Source: Mycolicibacterium sp. CBMA 247 (GTDB taxonomy: Bacteria > Actinomycetota > Actinomycetes > Mycobacteriales > Mycobacteriaceae). Taken from it: a stretch of 64,000 bases of DNA. Below, in pieces: positions 17,776-27,939 of this stretch (the first letter of the stretch is position 1; every line of letters begins with the position of its first letter). The stretch covers positions 558,001 to 622,000 of the forward strand of contig NZ_VTGX01000002.1 in the NCBI RefSeq assembly GCF_009729095.1, written 5' to 3'. The position numbers and the translations under genes were made by a program. Under the pieces are notes generated by a model, which was not told the DNA's origin, searched no databases, and was given only the letters and a program-made list of their open reading frames with translations.

Positions 17776-18912
17776 GTGGACCGAAAGCGCGTGGTGATCG
17801 CCGGGCTCGGCGACACCGGTGTGCTCACCGCGATCCGCTTGGCGCGTCGCTTCGACGTCGTCGGCATCTCGGTGAACCCCGGCCTGGTCAGCGGTCAGGA
17901 GCTGGGCACACGGCTGGCCCGGCCGGATGAGTGGGCGCGAGATTACTGGATCGGCTTCGACCGGTTCCGCGAACTGGACCGGGTCCGTACCGTGCACGGC
18001 ACACTGACCGGCGTCGATTTGTCCGCCCGTACGGTCAGCGTGCGCGACGCCGACGGGAACCCGCGGGTGGAGCCTTACGACGCGCTGGTTGTCTCCACCG
18101 GCGTGACGAACGGCTTTTGGCGACAGGGGGTTCTGCAGTCGGCGGGAGACGTCGATACCGGGCTGCGGACCGCGCACGAGCGGTTGGGTTCCGCGCGTGC
18201 GGTTGCCGTCATCGGGGGTGGTGCGGCGGCGGTCAGCAGTGCGGTCAACATCGCCGTTCGGTGGCCCGACACCCGGGTCGGGTTGTACTACCCGGGGGAA
18301 CACATTCTGCTGCAGCATCATTGGCGAGCGCGGCAGCGTGTCGAAGGTCGGCTGGCTGCGGCCGGAGTGACACTGCACCCCGGCCATCGAGCAGTGGTGC
18401 CCGAGGGCTTCGACTGTTCGGCCATCACCTCCGAACCGGTCCACTGGAGCACGGGCCGGCCGCCGGTGCAGGCTGATGCGGTGTTGTGGACCGTCGGCCG
18501 GGTCAGGCCCAACACGGCCTGGCTACCGGCGGACGTGCTCGACGAGGACGGTTTCGTGCGGGTGACGCCCGAACTGCGAGTGCCGGGATTCGACGGAGTG
18601 TTCGCGGTCGGCGATGTCGCTGCCACCGACCCGCTGCGTTCCTCGGCCCGCAACCGGGCTGACGGCCTGGTCGCCCGCAATGTCGCCGCTTACTTCACCG
18701 GCGGCCGGATGCGCAGGTACCGTCCGCCGGCCGGCCGCTGGGGATCGGTGCTCGGCGTGCAATCCGATGGGCTGGAAGTGTTCGCGCCCAATGGGTTTGC
18801 GTTCCGATTCCCGGCGTGGTCGATCGAACGAGTGCTGCAACCGTGGATCGTCCGCCGCGGCATCTACCGCGGTGTGCGGACCCGCGATCAGTACATGGTC
18901 ACCAACGGCTGA
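17776..18912 (+). CDS. NAD(P)/FAD-dependent oxidoreductase
   Basis: A 378-residue pyridine-nucleotide-disulfide-type flavoprotein. It has an N-terminal dinucleotide fold (VVIAGLGDTGVLTA), a second NAD(P) fold (AVAVIGGGAAAVSSAVN), ATG-like VVSTGVTNG, and the FAD-binding GD motif PGFDGVFAVGDVAATDPL. This arrangement is seen in type II NADH dehydrogenase-like and FSP1-like proteins. No redox-active CxxC is visible. The 3' end overlaps that of the convergent cupin gene by 25 bases. The GTG start is the only good candidate. Confidence 0.87.
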   Translation: MDRKRVVIAGLGDTGVLTAIRLARRFDVVGISVNPGLVSGQELGTRLARPDEWARDYWIGFDRFRELDRVRTVHGTLTGVDLSARTVSVRDADGNPRVEPYDALVVSTGVTNGFWRQGVLQSAGDVDTGLRTAHERLGSARAVAVIGGGAAAVSSAVNIAVRWPDTRVGLYYPGEHILLQHHWRARQRVEGRLAAAGVTLHPGHRAVVPEGFDCSAITSEPVHWSTGRPPVQADAVLWTVGRVRPNTAWLPADVLDEDGFVRVTPELRVPGFDGVFAVGDVAATDPLRSSARNRADGLVARNVAAYFTGGRMRRYRPPAGRWGSVLGVQSDGLEVFAPNGFAFRFPAWSIERVLQPWIVRRGIYRGVRTRDQYMVTNG

Positions 18913-19304
18913 TCGACGGGCACCACGTAGGTGGACAGCATCAAGGTCCTCACGGTGCCGACATTGTGCGCGTTGTGGATGACCCCTGCCGGGATGAGGA
19001 ACGGGTCCCCTGAATGCAGGTGCTGGATTGGGCGGTCGTCGAAGACCATGTCGACATCACCGGCGACGATGTAACCCACTTCAGGCCCGGGGTGGCTGTG
19101 GCGGCCGGATTCCTTGCCCACCGGGATCTCGAACCTGGTCTGGATGATCTCGAACCCAGGCGTCGGGGCGGCCGAACGCTGAAGCTCGGTGCGGGAGACA
19201 CCTGCGGTGGGGTCGTCGGCGAGCGCGGCCGGGGCGGTGACCAGAGCGCCGGCCACGGCGGCGGTGATCGCGAAGGTGGTCAGGGCGAGGGGCGCGCGTG
19301 TCAT
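18888..19304 (-). CDS. exported cupin-domain protein
   Basis: A 138-residue protein. Residues 1-30 are a signal peptide (ALVTAPAALADDP cleavage region). The cupin barrel follows: GKESGRHSHPGPEVGYIVAG gives motif 1 with two His and a Glu metal-ligand set, and IPAGVIHNAHNVG gives motif 2. It probably binds a divalent metal outside the membrane; substrate unknown. The last 25 bases overlap the convergent flavoprotein gene. Confidence 0.85.
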   Translation of the reverse strand: MTRAPLALTTFAITAAVAGALVTAPAALADDPTAGVSRTELQRSAAPTPGFEIIQTRFEIPVGKESGRHSHPGPEVGYIVAGDVDMVFDDRPIQHLHSGDPFLIPAGVIHNAHNVGTVRTLMLSTYVVPVDQPLVTMY

Positions 19305-19483
19305 GCCTCCATGACAGTCGTCTCAGCCGATCAAGTCCAACGATAGTTCTTGATGAAAGTCATCTCGATCAGCGATGACCACTTCGCGTTTGCAACGCAG
19401 CGGCGGGACTTCTCTGGAATCTCCGCCGTGGCGTTACGCGCGCGACCCCGGTAACCGCGTGGGCCGGTTGGGTTCTGGCGTCG

Positions 19484-20809
<1,326 letters not shown>

Positions 20810-21036
20810 CTAACAATGCATCCTGGCAGCTCAGCGCCGCCTCGCGGGGCGTAACCCCTCTGTTATCAAGGTGATTCGATCCTGATGCCGAATCGTTGAG
20901 CCGGCAGTGACGGGGGTGACGCATCTCGCGGCGCTGAAACCCTCTGGGGACTGTCAGAGACGCGGCGTATTCTGAGCAGTACTTGCGGTGGCCACCCTCA
21001 CTGCAGGGTTGTCACCGCTCGAGTAGCAGGAGCGGA

Positions 21037-21522
21037 ATGATGAAGATCGCGATCAAAACAGCAACTGCGGCCGTTGCCGCCGCCGGATTCGCGGCCCTGG
21101 GTATCGCTTGCCCAACCGCCTCCGCGAGTGGTGGTTACCCCCACATCCAAAAGTTCGGGACACCGGAGGATCTCGTCGACGGTGCCGGATCGATCGTCCA
21201 AACATGGACAGTCAGGGATCTGCGCCCCAGCACGGACGCCATCGGCTGGCCGGTGCACGGCCAACTGTGGCAAGCCGATGCGACGGTCAAGGCCACCCGC
21301 GGAACGGTGACGCCGATAGTGTCCGATATGAACGCCCGTGCGGCCAACGGCCAGACCTACCAGGATCTTGCGCTTGTGGCGAGCCCGCGGACGGTCCGCG
21401 CGGCCACTATCGCGCAAGGCAATCAGTCGGCCGGCAAGCTGTACTTCGACGTCGTCGGCCCGCCACCGGACGGTGTCGTTTACAACGCCGGTGGCAGGGA
21501 TTTGCTGATGTGGGTTAGGTAG
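21037..21522 (+). CDS. MPT63-like secreted protein (second copy)
   Basis: A 161-residue exported DUF1942 protein. The signal peptide ends around TASASGGYP. The mature part follows MPT63: VQTWTVRDLRPSTDAIGWPV, LWQADATVKATRGTVTPIVS, QGNQSAGKLYFDVVGPPPDG and RDLLMWVR. It is shorter in the first strand and diverged at the C-terminus compared with the copy at 8555-9034. AGGAG precedes a double ATG (21037 or 21040). It is divergent from the antigen 85-type gene. Confidence 0.87.
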   Translation: MMKIAIKTATAAVAAAGFAALGIACPTASASGGYPHIQKFGTPEDLVDGAGSIVQTWTVRDLRPSTDAIGWPVHGQLWQADATVKATRGTVTPIVSDMNARAANGQTYQDLALVASPRTVRAATIAQGNQSAGKLYFDVVGPPPDGVVYNAGGRDLLMWVR

Positions 21523-21554
21523 CAGACCCAACCGGATACCCGTGAGGTCCGCGC

Positions 21555-23516
21555 TCAATGCAGCTGACCCCCAGGGGCATTGAGCGTTGCCGGGTCGGCC
21601 AGCGGGACGAGCAGGCTCGACGGCGAATCCCCGCCCTGGCGGATTCGGTACGTCCCTCCGATCAGGGCCTGCCGAGCAGGCTGGGTGGGCACCAGATGGG
21701 GGAAGTCGTAGGTGGTCAGGGTCAGGCGCAGGCGATGGCCCGGTTCAATCAGTGCTGCGGTGGGGAAGATTTCCAGGTCATATCGGGTCGGCTCACCGCG
21801 CACGACCGGTTCGACGGCCGCGCGGGTGCTGATGTGATGCGGCCGCAGCACTGTTCCGTCCGGCAGGTACCACGTCGCCTCCGGATCCAGCGCCCGGTGT
21901 GAACCGAGCAGCGCACCCTGGGTCAGCGGCCGGCTGGCCCCATCCGGTGCGACGTCATCGAGGTGGGCCACCCACAGGGTCTCGGTGGTGTCGGCCGTCG
22001 CCTGCACCGTCAATGTGACTGGGCCGGCGATGAGTTGGGCGTCGGTGAACTCTGCCGTGGTGTAGGTCAGGGCCTCTCGCTGCAGCCGGCGGTTGTCCAG
22101 GTCGTAACGGATTCGTCGCCCCGTCTGGGCGGCCATGAAGCTGCCCATCCCCAGGGTCCACTGCTCCAGGCTGCGACCCGACACCGGTCCGCGCATCGCA
22201 TAGCGCAGGGTGGCCTCGGTCTGCTCGGCGGCCGGCTCGGCGGCAAGATGCCCACCTTCGGCCAGGTACAGCCGCGTCGGCGTGGCCTCGGGGAACGGAT
22301 AATCCTGTGCCTGGAACCAAGCCGAGCTGCCGATGGCCTGGAAGCGGATGGGCGGACCGGTCACCTCGGCGTCGGCCTCGTCCTTGAGCCAGCGGTCAAA
22401 CCAGCGCAGCTGCAACGCATGGAGGTGCAGGCCGTCCAGATCCGATACGTGGTACCAGGGGCCCATGACCAATTGCACCCGGTCCGACAACCGCTGGCCC
22501 GGCTGCATCGGAGCGTTCGGCGGACGGCCTGCGTAGGCGTTCTGCAGCCCGGCGTAGTTCAGTGGGGCACCGCGCTGGAAAGCGTCGTGCCAGCCGCCGA
22601 CCAGGAATACGGCGACCTTGTTGTGCGCGATCTCGGGCAGCACGTCCGACACCCTCATCGTGTCCCAGAAAGGTCCGTCGAAGGCGGTGTCCCCGCCGGC
22701 TGCGGCGTCGGCGATCATGGTCCGGAAGTACTGGCGCTGGTCACGTCCGCGCTGGCGCACCGCGGCCAGGCCACCGGCCCGGGGGCGTTCATGAGCGCCG
22801 CGCTTGGCGAACTCCAGCGCCGGGTTGACCACATTGAGCAGCGAGTAGACCGCGCCGTAGGCCCGCACCGTGCGCATGTGCGGCACACCGCCCATCGTGA
22901 CCACATCGCGGTAGAAGTCATTGCCTGCCATCACCGGGAAGATCGCCTTCAACGGTGAGTCGGGACCCACTGCGGCGGCGGTGAGCAGCTGGTTGATGGC
23001 CAGGTAGGAGATGCCGAACATCCCGACCCGGCCATTGGAATTCGGCAGCCGTGCAGCCCAATTCACCAGATCCACCCCGTCTTGGACCTGAACGGCGCCG
23101 AGCATCTCAAAAGATCCGCCCGAGGCGCCGGTGCCCCGCACATCGACCATCACCTCGATGTAGCCGCGCCGGATCAGGTACGGGGTGGCCCCGCCGCCGA
23201 TCTGGGCGGCCGGCGGCGGGGCCTTCTTGCCGTAGGGCGTGATGGACAGCAGTACCGGGAAGGGCCCCGACGCGGGCGCCCCGGTCTCGGGAACCGTCGG
23301 ATAGTGGATGTCGGCGCGGAGCACGGTCCCGTCGGAGGTGCGGATCGCGACGTTGTGGTGGACTCCGACGCCGTAGCGGGCCGGTCCCGGTGTCCAGACC
23401 GGCTCCAGCGGCGACGGGGTGCGTTTACGGACACGCGTGGCCGTCTGGCCGGCTACGTTGTTGCCTCGGACGTTGCCTCGGACGTTGCCTCGGACCATCT
23501 TCCACCCGTTCGCCAT
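21555..23516 (-). CDS. CocE/NonD family hydrolase
   Basis: A 653-residue protein of the CocE / X-Pro dipeptidyl-peptidase family: YGVGVHHNVAIRTSDGTVLR, ADIHYP, MVDVRGTGASGG, and the nucleophile elbow GMFGISYLAINQL (serine in GxSY). A C-terminal beta-sandwich (PELF-like region with TYDFPHLVPTQPARQ) is present. Such enzymes cleave esters or X-Pro peptides; the substrate cannot be read. ATG at 23514-23516 has GGAGG upstream. The N-terminus has an odd (VRGN)3 insertion made by 12-bp repeats. Confidence 0.87.
   Translation of the reverse strand: MANGWKMVRGNVRGNVRGNNVAGQTATRVRKRTPSPLEPVWTPGPARYGVGVHHNVAIRTSDGTVLRADIHYPTVPETGAPASGPFPVLLSITPYGKKAPPPAAQIGGGATPYLIRRGYIEVMVDVRGTGASGGSFEMLGAVQVQDGVDLVNWAARLPNSNGRVGMFGISYLAINQLLTAAAVGPDSPLKAIFPVMAGNDFYRDVVTMGGVPHMRTVRAYGAVYSLLNVVNPALEFAKRGAHERPRAGGLAAVRQRGRDQRQYFRTMIADAAAGGDTAFDGPFWDTMRVSDVLPEIAHNKVAVFLVGGWHDAFQRGAPLNYAGLQNAYAGRPPNAPMQPGQRLSDRVQLVMGPWYHVSDLDGLHLHALQLRWFDRWLKDEADAEVTGPPIRFQAIGSSAWFQAQDYPFPEATPTRLYLAEGGHLAAEPAAEQTEATLRYAMRGPVSGRSLEQWTLGMGSFMAAQTGRRIRYDLDNRRLQREALTYTTAEFTDAQLIAGPVTLTVQATADTTETLWVAHLDDVAPDGASRPLTQGALLGSHRALDPEATWYLPDGTVLRPHHISTRAAVEPVVRGEPTRYDLEIFPTAALIEPGHRLRLTLTTYDFPHLVPTQPARQALIGGTYRIRQGGDSPSSLLVPLADPATLNAPGGQLH
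23461..23496. repeat. three 12-bp tandem repeats at the start of the CocE-like gene
   Basis: Three copies of TTGCCTCGGACG (the last ends in C) encode VRGN-VRGN-VRGN/MVRGN on the minus strand, residues about 8-19. Expansion or loss would keep the reading frame. Confidence 0.9.
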
Positions 23517-23637
23517 CCGTCCTCCTTGACGTGTTGACCTCGCTCCACGGTATCCAGTGGACGGGGTCGACGCTGGCCGGTAGTCGCGGTTTGCCGGTCA
23601 ACGTGGATGGCACCAAGGTTGCTACGGTGAACCCTAT

Positions 23638-25602
23638 GTGCCGACGAGAGCCTCCGACCGGAAGTGCAACATCCTGCCGGCCACGGCTTTTCAGGTGACC
23701 GCCAAGACTTTCAAGAGGCGATTGGTCACCGCCTGCGCATGCGTACTATTGGCTGCCACAATGACTTACGAAGCACGCGGTGAGAACGGTTCGTCAGCTG
23801 AGGAGGCGTTACTCAGTATCGCCGGGCGCGACGATCACGCTTCGATTTCGCCGGAATGGCTGGCGGATTCGCGCCGGATAGTAGTCGACGCGCATGGCGA
23901 AGACCGCCACCCGCGCCTCGATGTCATTGACGTGAGAACCGGTCAGAGGAACACGTTCGCTCAAGGACGGTGGCCGGCGCCGGCGCCCTCCGGCGCTCAG
24001 GTTGCCTTCCTGAACGATGCTGGACAAATCGAGATCAAGGACGCCGATACCGGGCGTGTGGTGCGCGTCGTTCCAATCGACAATGGATACACGGTGGGAA
24101 CGAACTGGGACGCAGGCCCGGCGTTCGACTGGTCTGCCGATGCGCGCAAGCTCGTCTATGTGCTGTCCCCGCTAGAGAGCGGGGAGGGCGGCAGGCCCTA
24201 TCGCGTCATCTCGCTGGATGTGGGTTCGGGCGATACCGCCACGCTGTTCGAGCAGATCCTGCCGATCCTTTCCGCGCAATGGTCTGAACAGGACGTGATC
24301 GTCGAGACTTCCTCGCCGCTATGGACCGATGGGCAAATCGGCATCGTGCGCGATGGACAGCTGCAAGTACTGGTGCAGGATGAAGGCCAGCAGTTTCTGA
24401 TGCCGCGAGTCGGCCCTGACGGCAGCATCGCATTCCTGCAGGACACGCTCAAACAGACGGTCACGGGCTCCAAAAATCTGGCGGTGCTCGATCCGCTCAC
24501 GAGCGAGATCCGAACGCTGCTTGCGAATACCTTCTTGTCCTGGATGCCGCCGCGTTGGGCGGGACAGCGCATCGCGGTGCTGTGTAAGCACGGTCCCTTC
24601 GCCGCGACATTCTGTATCGAGGGTGCGGCGAGCACGCGAATCGAGGCGGATCCGCTCGAGGACATCACGCACTGGTCGATGTCGCCCGACGGGCAGTGGC
24701 TGGCATGGGCGAGCACGCGTCACGACGGGACGCGGAACCTGTGGAGCGCCAACGTCGACGGCAAGAGTCCGACACTGCTACACACGCAAGCGGATCCACT
24801 CGTCGGGCGGTTCACGCTCGGCGAAGCGAAGCCGTTCCATTGGACCAGCCACGACGGTCTGCAACTCGCGGGATTGCTGATCCTGCCGCATGAGCGGCGC
24901 ACGGCCAAGGTGCCGCTCATCGTAGACGTACACGGCGGGCCGATCGGCGGCATAGACATGGGTGGACAGATCCTGGTCGCGACTCCGCTCGAATGGCACT
25001 ACTGGATCGGTCGCGGCTACGCGGTGTTCGTGGCGGACTACCGCAGCAGCCTGCTGTATGGGGCCGACGCCTACCTGAAACTGCGCGCGAGCGACGATCT
25101 GTATGCGGACGATATGCAGGATGTTCTGACCGGAGTTGACGCGGTCGTTGCGAGCAGCCGGGTCGATGCAGGGCGTGTCGCCATTATCGGGCACAGCGCC
25201 GGCTCCGAGTTGACCAACTACATCATCACCCGGACGAACCGCTTTGCTGTGGCTGTCACCAAGGAGGGCACCGCCGACTGGCGGTACGACTATGAAGAAA
25301 ATGACGACGCCGGCCGCAGATACCAGCACTGGAGATTCGGCGGCTCGCCTCAGGACGTCCCGCAGCGGTATTTGAACGCGCCGATAGAGTCGGCGCACAG
25401 GGTAAGAACACCGACCTATGTCATGGCTGCGAGCTGCTGTGCCGGCACTGATCTGCAGAACTTCGCGGGAGCAATCGAAGCGGGTGGAGGCACCGTCAAG
25501 TACCGGATGTACGACGACGCCCACGTGTTCGGCAAGCCGGAGAATCAGCGCGACGCTCTGTATGAGTCCACTGCGTGGATCGAACGCTATCTGGGCACAT
25601 AG
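23638..25602 (+). CDS. S9-family (prolyl oligopeptidase-like) peptidase, exported
   Basis: A 654-residue protein with an N-terminal beta-propeller-like region carrying TolB/PD40-type repeats (WSADARKLVYV, MSPDGQWLAWAS) and a C-terminal alpha/beta hydrolase domain: VPLIVDVHGGP, the serine elbow VAIIGHSAGSELTN and the final His in YDDAHVFGKPENQ. The usual HGxxDxxV acid loop is replaced by CCAGTDLQNF, so Asp placement is uncertain. A hydrophobic segment LVTACACVLLAAT suggests export. GTG 23695 would give a neater signal peptide than GTG 23638. Codon use appears less GC-biased than its neighbours, with gene debris on its 3' side, suggesting transfer. Confidence 0.8.
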   Translation: MPTRASDRKCNILPATAFQVTAKTFKRRLVTACACVLLAATMTYEARGENGSSAEEALLSIAGRDDHASISPEWLADSRRIVVDAHGEDRHPRLDVIDVRTGQRNTFAQGRWPAPAPSGAQVAFLNDAGQIEIKDADTGRVVRVVPIDNGYTVGTNWDAGPAFDWSADARKLVYVLSPLESGEGGRPYRVISLDVGSGDTATLFEQILPILSAQWSEQDVIVETSSPLWTDGQIGIVRDGQLQVLVQDEGQQFLMPRVGPDGSIAFLQDTLKQTVTGSKNLAVLDPLTSEIRTLLANTFLSWMPPRWAGQRIAVLCKHGPFAATFCIEGAASTRIEADPLEDITHWSMSPDGQWLAWASTRHDGTRNLWSANVDGKSPTLLHTQADPLVGRFTLGEAKPFHWTSHDGLQLAGLLILPHERRTAKVPLIVDVHGGPIGGIDMGGQILVATPLEWHYWIGRGYAVFVADYRSSLLYGADAYLKLRASDDLYADDMQDVLTGVDAVVASSRVDAGRVAIIGHSAGSELTNYIITRTNRFAVAVTKEGTADWRYDYEENDDAGRRYQHWRFGGSPQDVPQRYLNAPIESAHRVRTPTYVMAASCCAGTDLQNFAGAIEAGGGTVKYRMYDDAHVFGKPENQRDALYESTAWIERYLGT

Positions 25603-25644
25603 CGTCGCACCGCGAATGTGAGTTTGGCGGGACGCGGGGAATGC

Positions 25645-25797
25645 CTACCCGGCCATGAACTCGGGGTAGGCCGAGGCCAGCTCCGGTGACAGTGCCGTCA
25701 CATTGCACGCGCGCTGCGTGTCCCCGATGGGCGCCAGGATGCCGCGCAGGTCGTTGTATTCCTGCGGGTTGGCGGTGAAGTAGCCGCGCAGCGTGGT
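25645..25797 (-). pseudogene. 3' remnant of a haem-binding (hemophore) protein
   Basis: Fifty codons before a stop read TTLRGYFTANPQEYNDLRGI, then LAPIGDTQRACNVTALSPEL and AYPEFMAG. This is the C-terminal half of the mycobacterial MHB hemophore-like family (Rv0203 type) with its conserved Cys. An in-frame stop lies about ten codons upstream and no start or signal peptide remains. The DNA to the right instead reads, on the plus strand, as another short C-terminal-looking frame (GPVGLHIMYLEL-stop), so the joint looks like recombination debris. Confidence 0.55.
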
Positions 25798-25850
25798 CGC
25801 GGGCGCACGGCCCGGTCGGCCTGCACATCATGTACCTCGAGCTTTAAACG

Positions 25851-27413
25851 TCACCAGGTGTCGATGAACCGTGGACGGGCCGCGGGCCGTTCGTGCTGGG
25901 CGGCCGCGGCCAGCGTGGCAGCGATCAACCCCCGGGTTTCGGCCGGGTCGATGACGTCGTCGATCTCGAACAGCGCGGCGGAGTTGAGCGCTCGCGCGTT
26001 CTCCTCGGCGGCTGCTGTGGCAGCCCGCACGGCCTGCTCGCGCTCGTCCTCATCGGCGATGGCCTCCAGTTCCTTGCGCAGGCCCAGCCGAACGGCCCCC
26101 TCCAGGCCCATCGGACCCAGATGGGCACCCGGCCACGCCACCGTGAGCAACGGCTCATGGAGGCTGCCGCCACACATCGCCTGGGCCCCAAGCCCGTAAC
26201 CGCGCCGCAGGATCACCGCGATCAACGGCACCGTCAGCGCCGCACCGGCCACCAGCAGCCGTGAACCGCGCCGCACCAGGGCCTCGGCCTCGGCAGCGGG
26301 GCCGACCATGTATCCGGGGCAGTCCACCAGCGACACCACCGGCAGGCCGAATGAATTGCACAGCTGCAGGAACCGGGCGGCCTTGTCGGACGCGGCAGCC
26401 GTGATGGCGCCGGCCATCACCATGGTGTTGTTGGCGATGATGCCGACCGGCCTGCCGTCGATGCGGGCCAGGGCCGTCACCATCTCGGGCGCGAATTTCT
26501 CCCGCAGGAAGGTGGCCGAGCCGGTGTCGGTCAGCGTCTCGATGATCGGCGCGACCGGGTAGGCGCGCCGAGCACGCTCGGGAACCATTGTGCGCAGGGC
26601 GGTTTGGTCCTCGGCGTGATTCGGCCCAGCCCGGCCGGCTTCGGCGGGTCCGGTGAAGTAGCCCATCAGCTTCCTGGTGGCGGCGACCGCCTGCGCCTCG
26701 TCAGCCACGACGAGATCGACGACGCCGTTGGGGGCCTGCACCGAGATCGGGCCGACCTCGTCGGGCGCGACGTCCCCCAGCCCGCCGCCGGCGATCATCG
26801 CGGGCCCACCCATTCCGATGGAGCTGTCCTGGGTGGCGACGATCAGGTCGGCCGCACCGGCGATCACCGCGTTGCCCGCGAAACACCGGCCCTTGACCAC
26901 GGCTATCCGCGGCACCACACCGGACAGTCCCGCCCACAACGCGAATGCGCGGATCTCCAGGGAGGACACCGTCGGATAGTCGGTGTCACCAGGACGCCCC
27001 CCGCCCCCTTCGGCGAAGAACAACGTCGGCAACTTCAGCCGCTCGATGATCTCGAACAGTCGGTCCTTCTTGCGGTGGCCCAGGGCGCCCTGGGTTCCGG
27101 CCAGCACGGTGTAGTCGTACGACAGCACCGCACACGCGGCGCCGCCGATCCGTGCGGTTCCGGCCAGCAGGCCATCGGCGGGAGTGCGTTCGATGAGGTC
27201 GTCCAGGCTGCGACGCTGTCGCTGAGCCGCGATCGCGAACCGCCCGTATTCGACGAACGATCCGTCATCGACCAGGTCGGTGATGTTCTCCCGCGCGGTG
27301 CGGCCCCCGGACGCGTGCCGCCGGGCGACTGCGTCGGGCCGGCCGGCGTCCTGCGTCAACGCCCTCCGGCGCAGCAGTTCGGCGAGATCGTCGCGGAGGG
27401 GTTCGTCGGGCAT
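25851..27413 (-). CDS. acyl-CoA carboxylase carboxyltransferase (beta) subunit
   Basis: A 520-residue biotin-dependent carboxyltransferase of the AccD/PccB/MccB type. The N-half has LLAGTARIGGAACAVLSYDY and FFAEGGGGRPGD (CoA pocket). The C-half has SLVDCPGYMVGP (carboxybiotin oxyanion site), YGLGAQAMCGGS and AWPGAHLGPMGLEGAV. It transfers a carboxyl group from biotin to an acyl-CoA. No biotinylated alpha subunit lies nearby, so it must use one encoded elsewhere. Substrate unclear. Confidence 0.9.
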   Translation of the reverse strand: MPDEPLRDDLAELLRRRALTQDAGRPDAVARRHASGGRTARENITDLVDDGSFVEYGRFAIAAQRQRRSLDDLIERTPADGLLAGTARIGGAACAVLSYDYTVLAGTQGALGHRKKDRLFEIIERLKLPTLFFAEGGGGRPGDTDYPTVSSLEIRAFALWAGLSGVVPRIAVVKGRCFAGNAVIAGAADLIVATQDSSIGMGGPAMIAGGGLGDVAPDEVGPISVQAPNGVVDLVVADEAQAVAATRKLMGYFTGPAEAGRAGPNHAEDQTALRTMVPERARRAYPVAPIIETLTDTGSATFLREKFAPEMVTALARIDGRPVGIIANNTMVMAGAITAAASDKAARFLQLCNSFGLPVVSLVDCPGYMVGPAAEAEALVRRGSRLLVAGAALTVPLIAVILRRGYGLGAQAMCGGSLHEPLLTVAWPGAHLGPMGLEGAVRLGLRKELEAIADEDEREQAVRAATAAAEENARALNSAALFEIDDVIDPAETRGLIAATLAAAAQHERPAARPRFIDTW

Positions 27414-27462
27414 CGGCAGGCTCCTGGAATAGCGGGCGTGCGGTCAGGGGTTGCGCACTGAT

Positions 27463-27921
27463 GTGACCGCCACCTCATCATCTAACCCGCCGGCCAACCC
27501 GCCATTCGATCCGCACGATCTGTTGGCCGAGGCCCGGTTGGGTGTGTTGGCCACCATCAAGGCCTCCGGGATCCCGCAACTGTCGCCGGTGACGCCGTAC
27601 TTCGACCGGTCCGCCGGCGTCATCTACGTCTCGATGACGGAAGGGCGTGCCAAGACGGTCAACCTGCGTCGCGACCCCCGGGCGGCGCTGGAGGTGACCA
27701 GTGCCGACGGCTGGGCCTGGGCCACGGCCGAAGGGGCGGTGACCCTGACCGGACCGGGTACCGATCCGCACGGTCCCGACGTCGAGGCACTGGTCGACTA
27801 CTACCGCAAGGCCGCCGGGGAGCACCCCGATTGGGACGAGTACCGATCGGTGATGGTCTCTGATCGCCGGGTGCTGATGACGCTGACCGTCGAGCGGGCG
27901 TACGGGGAGAAGCTGCGCTGA
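27463..27921 (+). CDS. PPOX-class F420-dependent enzyme
   Basis: A 152-residue split beta-barrel protein: LLAEARLGVLATIKASGIPQ, LSPVTPYFD, MTEGRAKTVNLRRDPRAALE and WAWATAEGAVTLTGPG. This matches the actinobacterial PPOX-class F420 family. It probably binds F420 and reduces an unknown substrate. GTG 27463 was preferred; a TTG 12 bases upstream is possible. Confidence 0.83.
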   Translation: MTATSSSNPPANPPFDPHDLLAEARLGVLATIKASGIPQLSPVTPYFDRSAGVIYVSMTEGRAKTVNLRRDPRAALEVTSADGWAWATAEGAVTLTGPGTDPHGPDVEALVDYYRKAAGEHPDWDEYRSVMVSDRRVLMTLTVERAYGEKLR

Positions 27922-27939
27922 CTCAGCTTCCGCGCTGAC

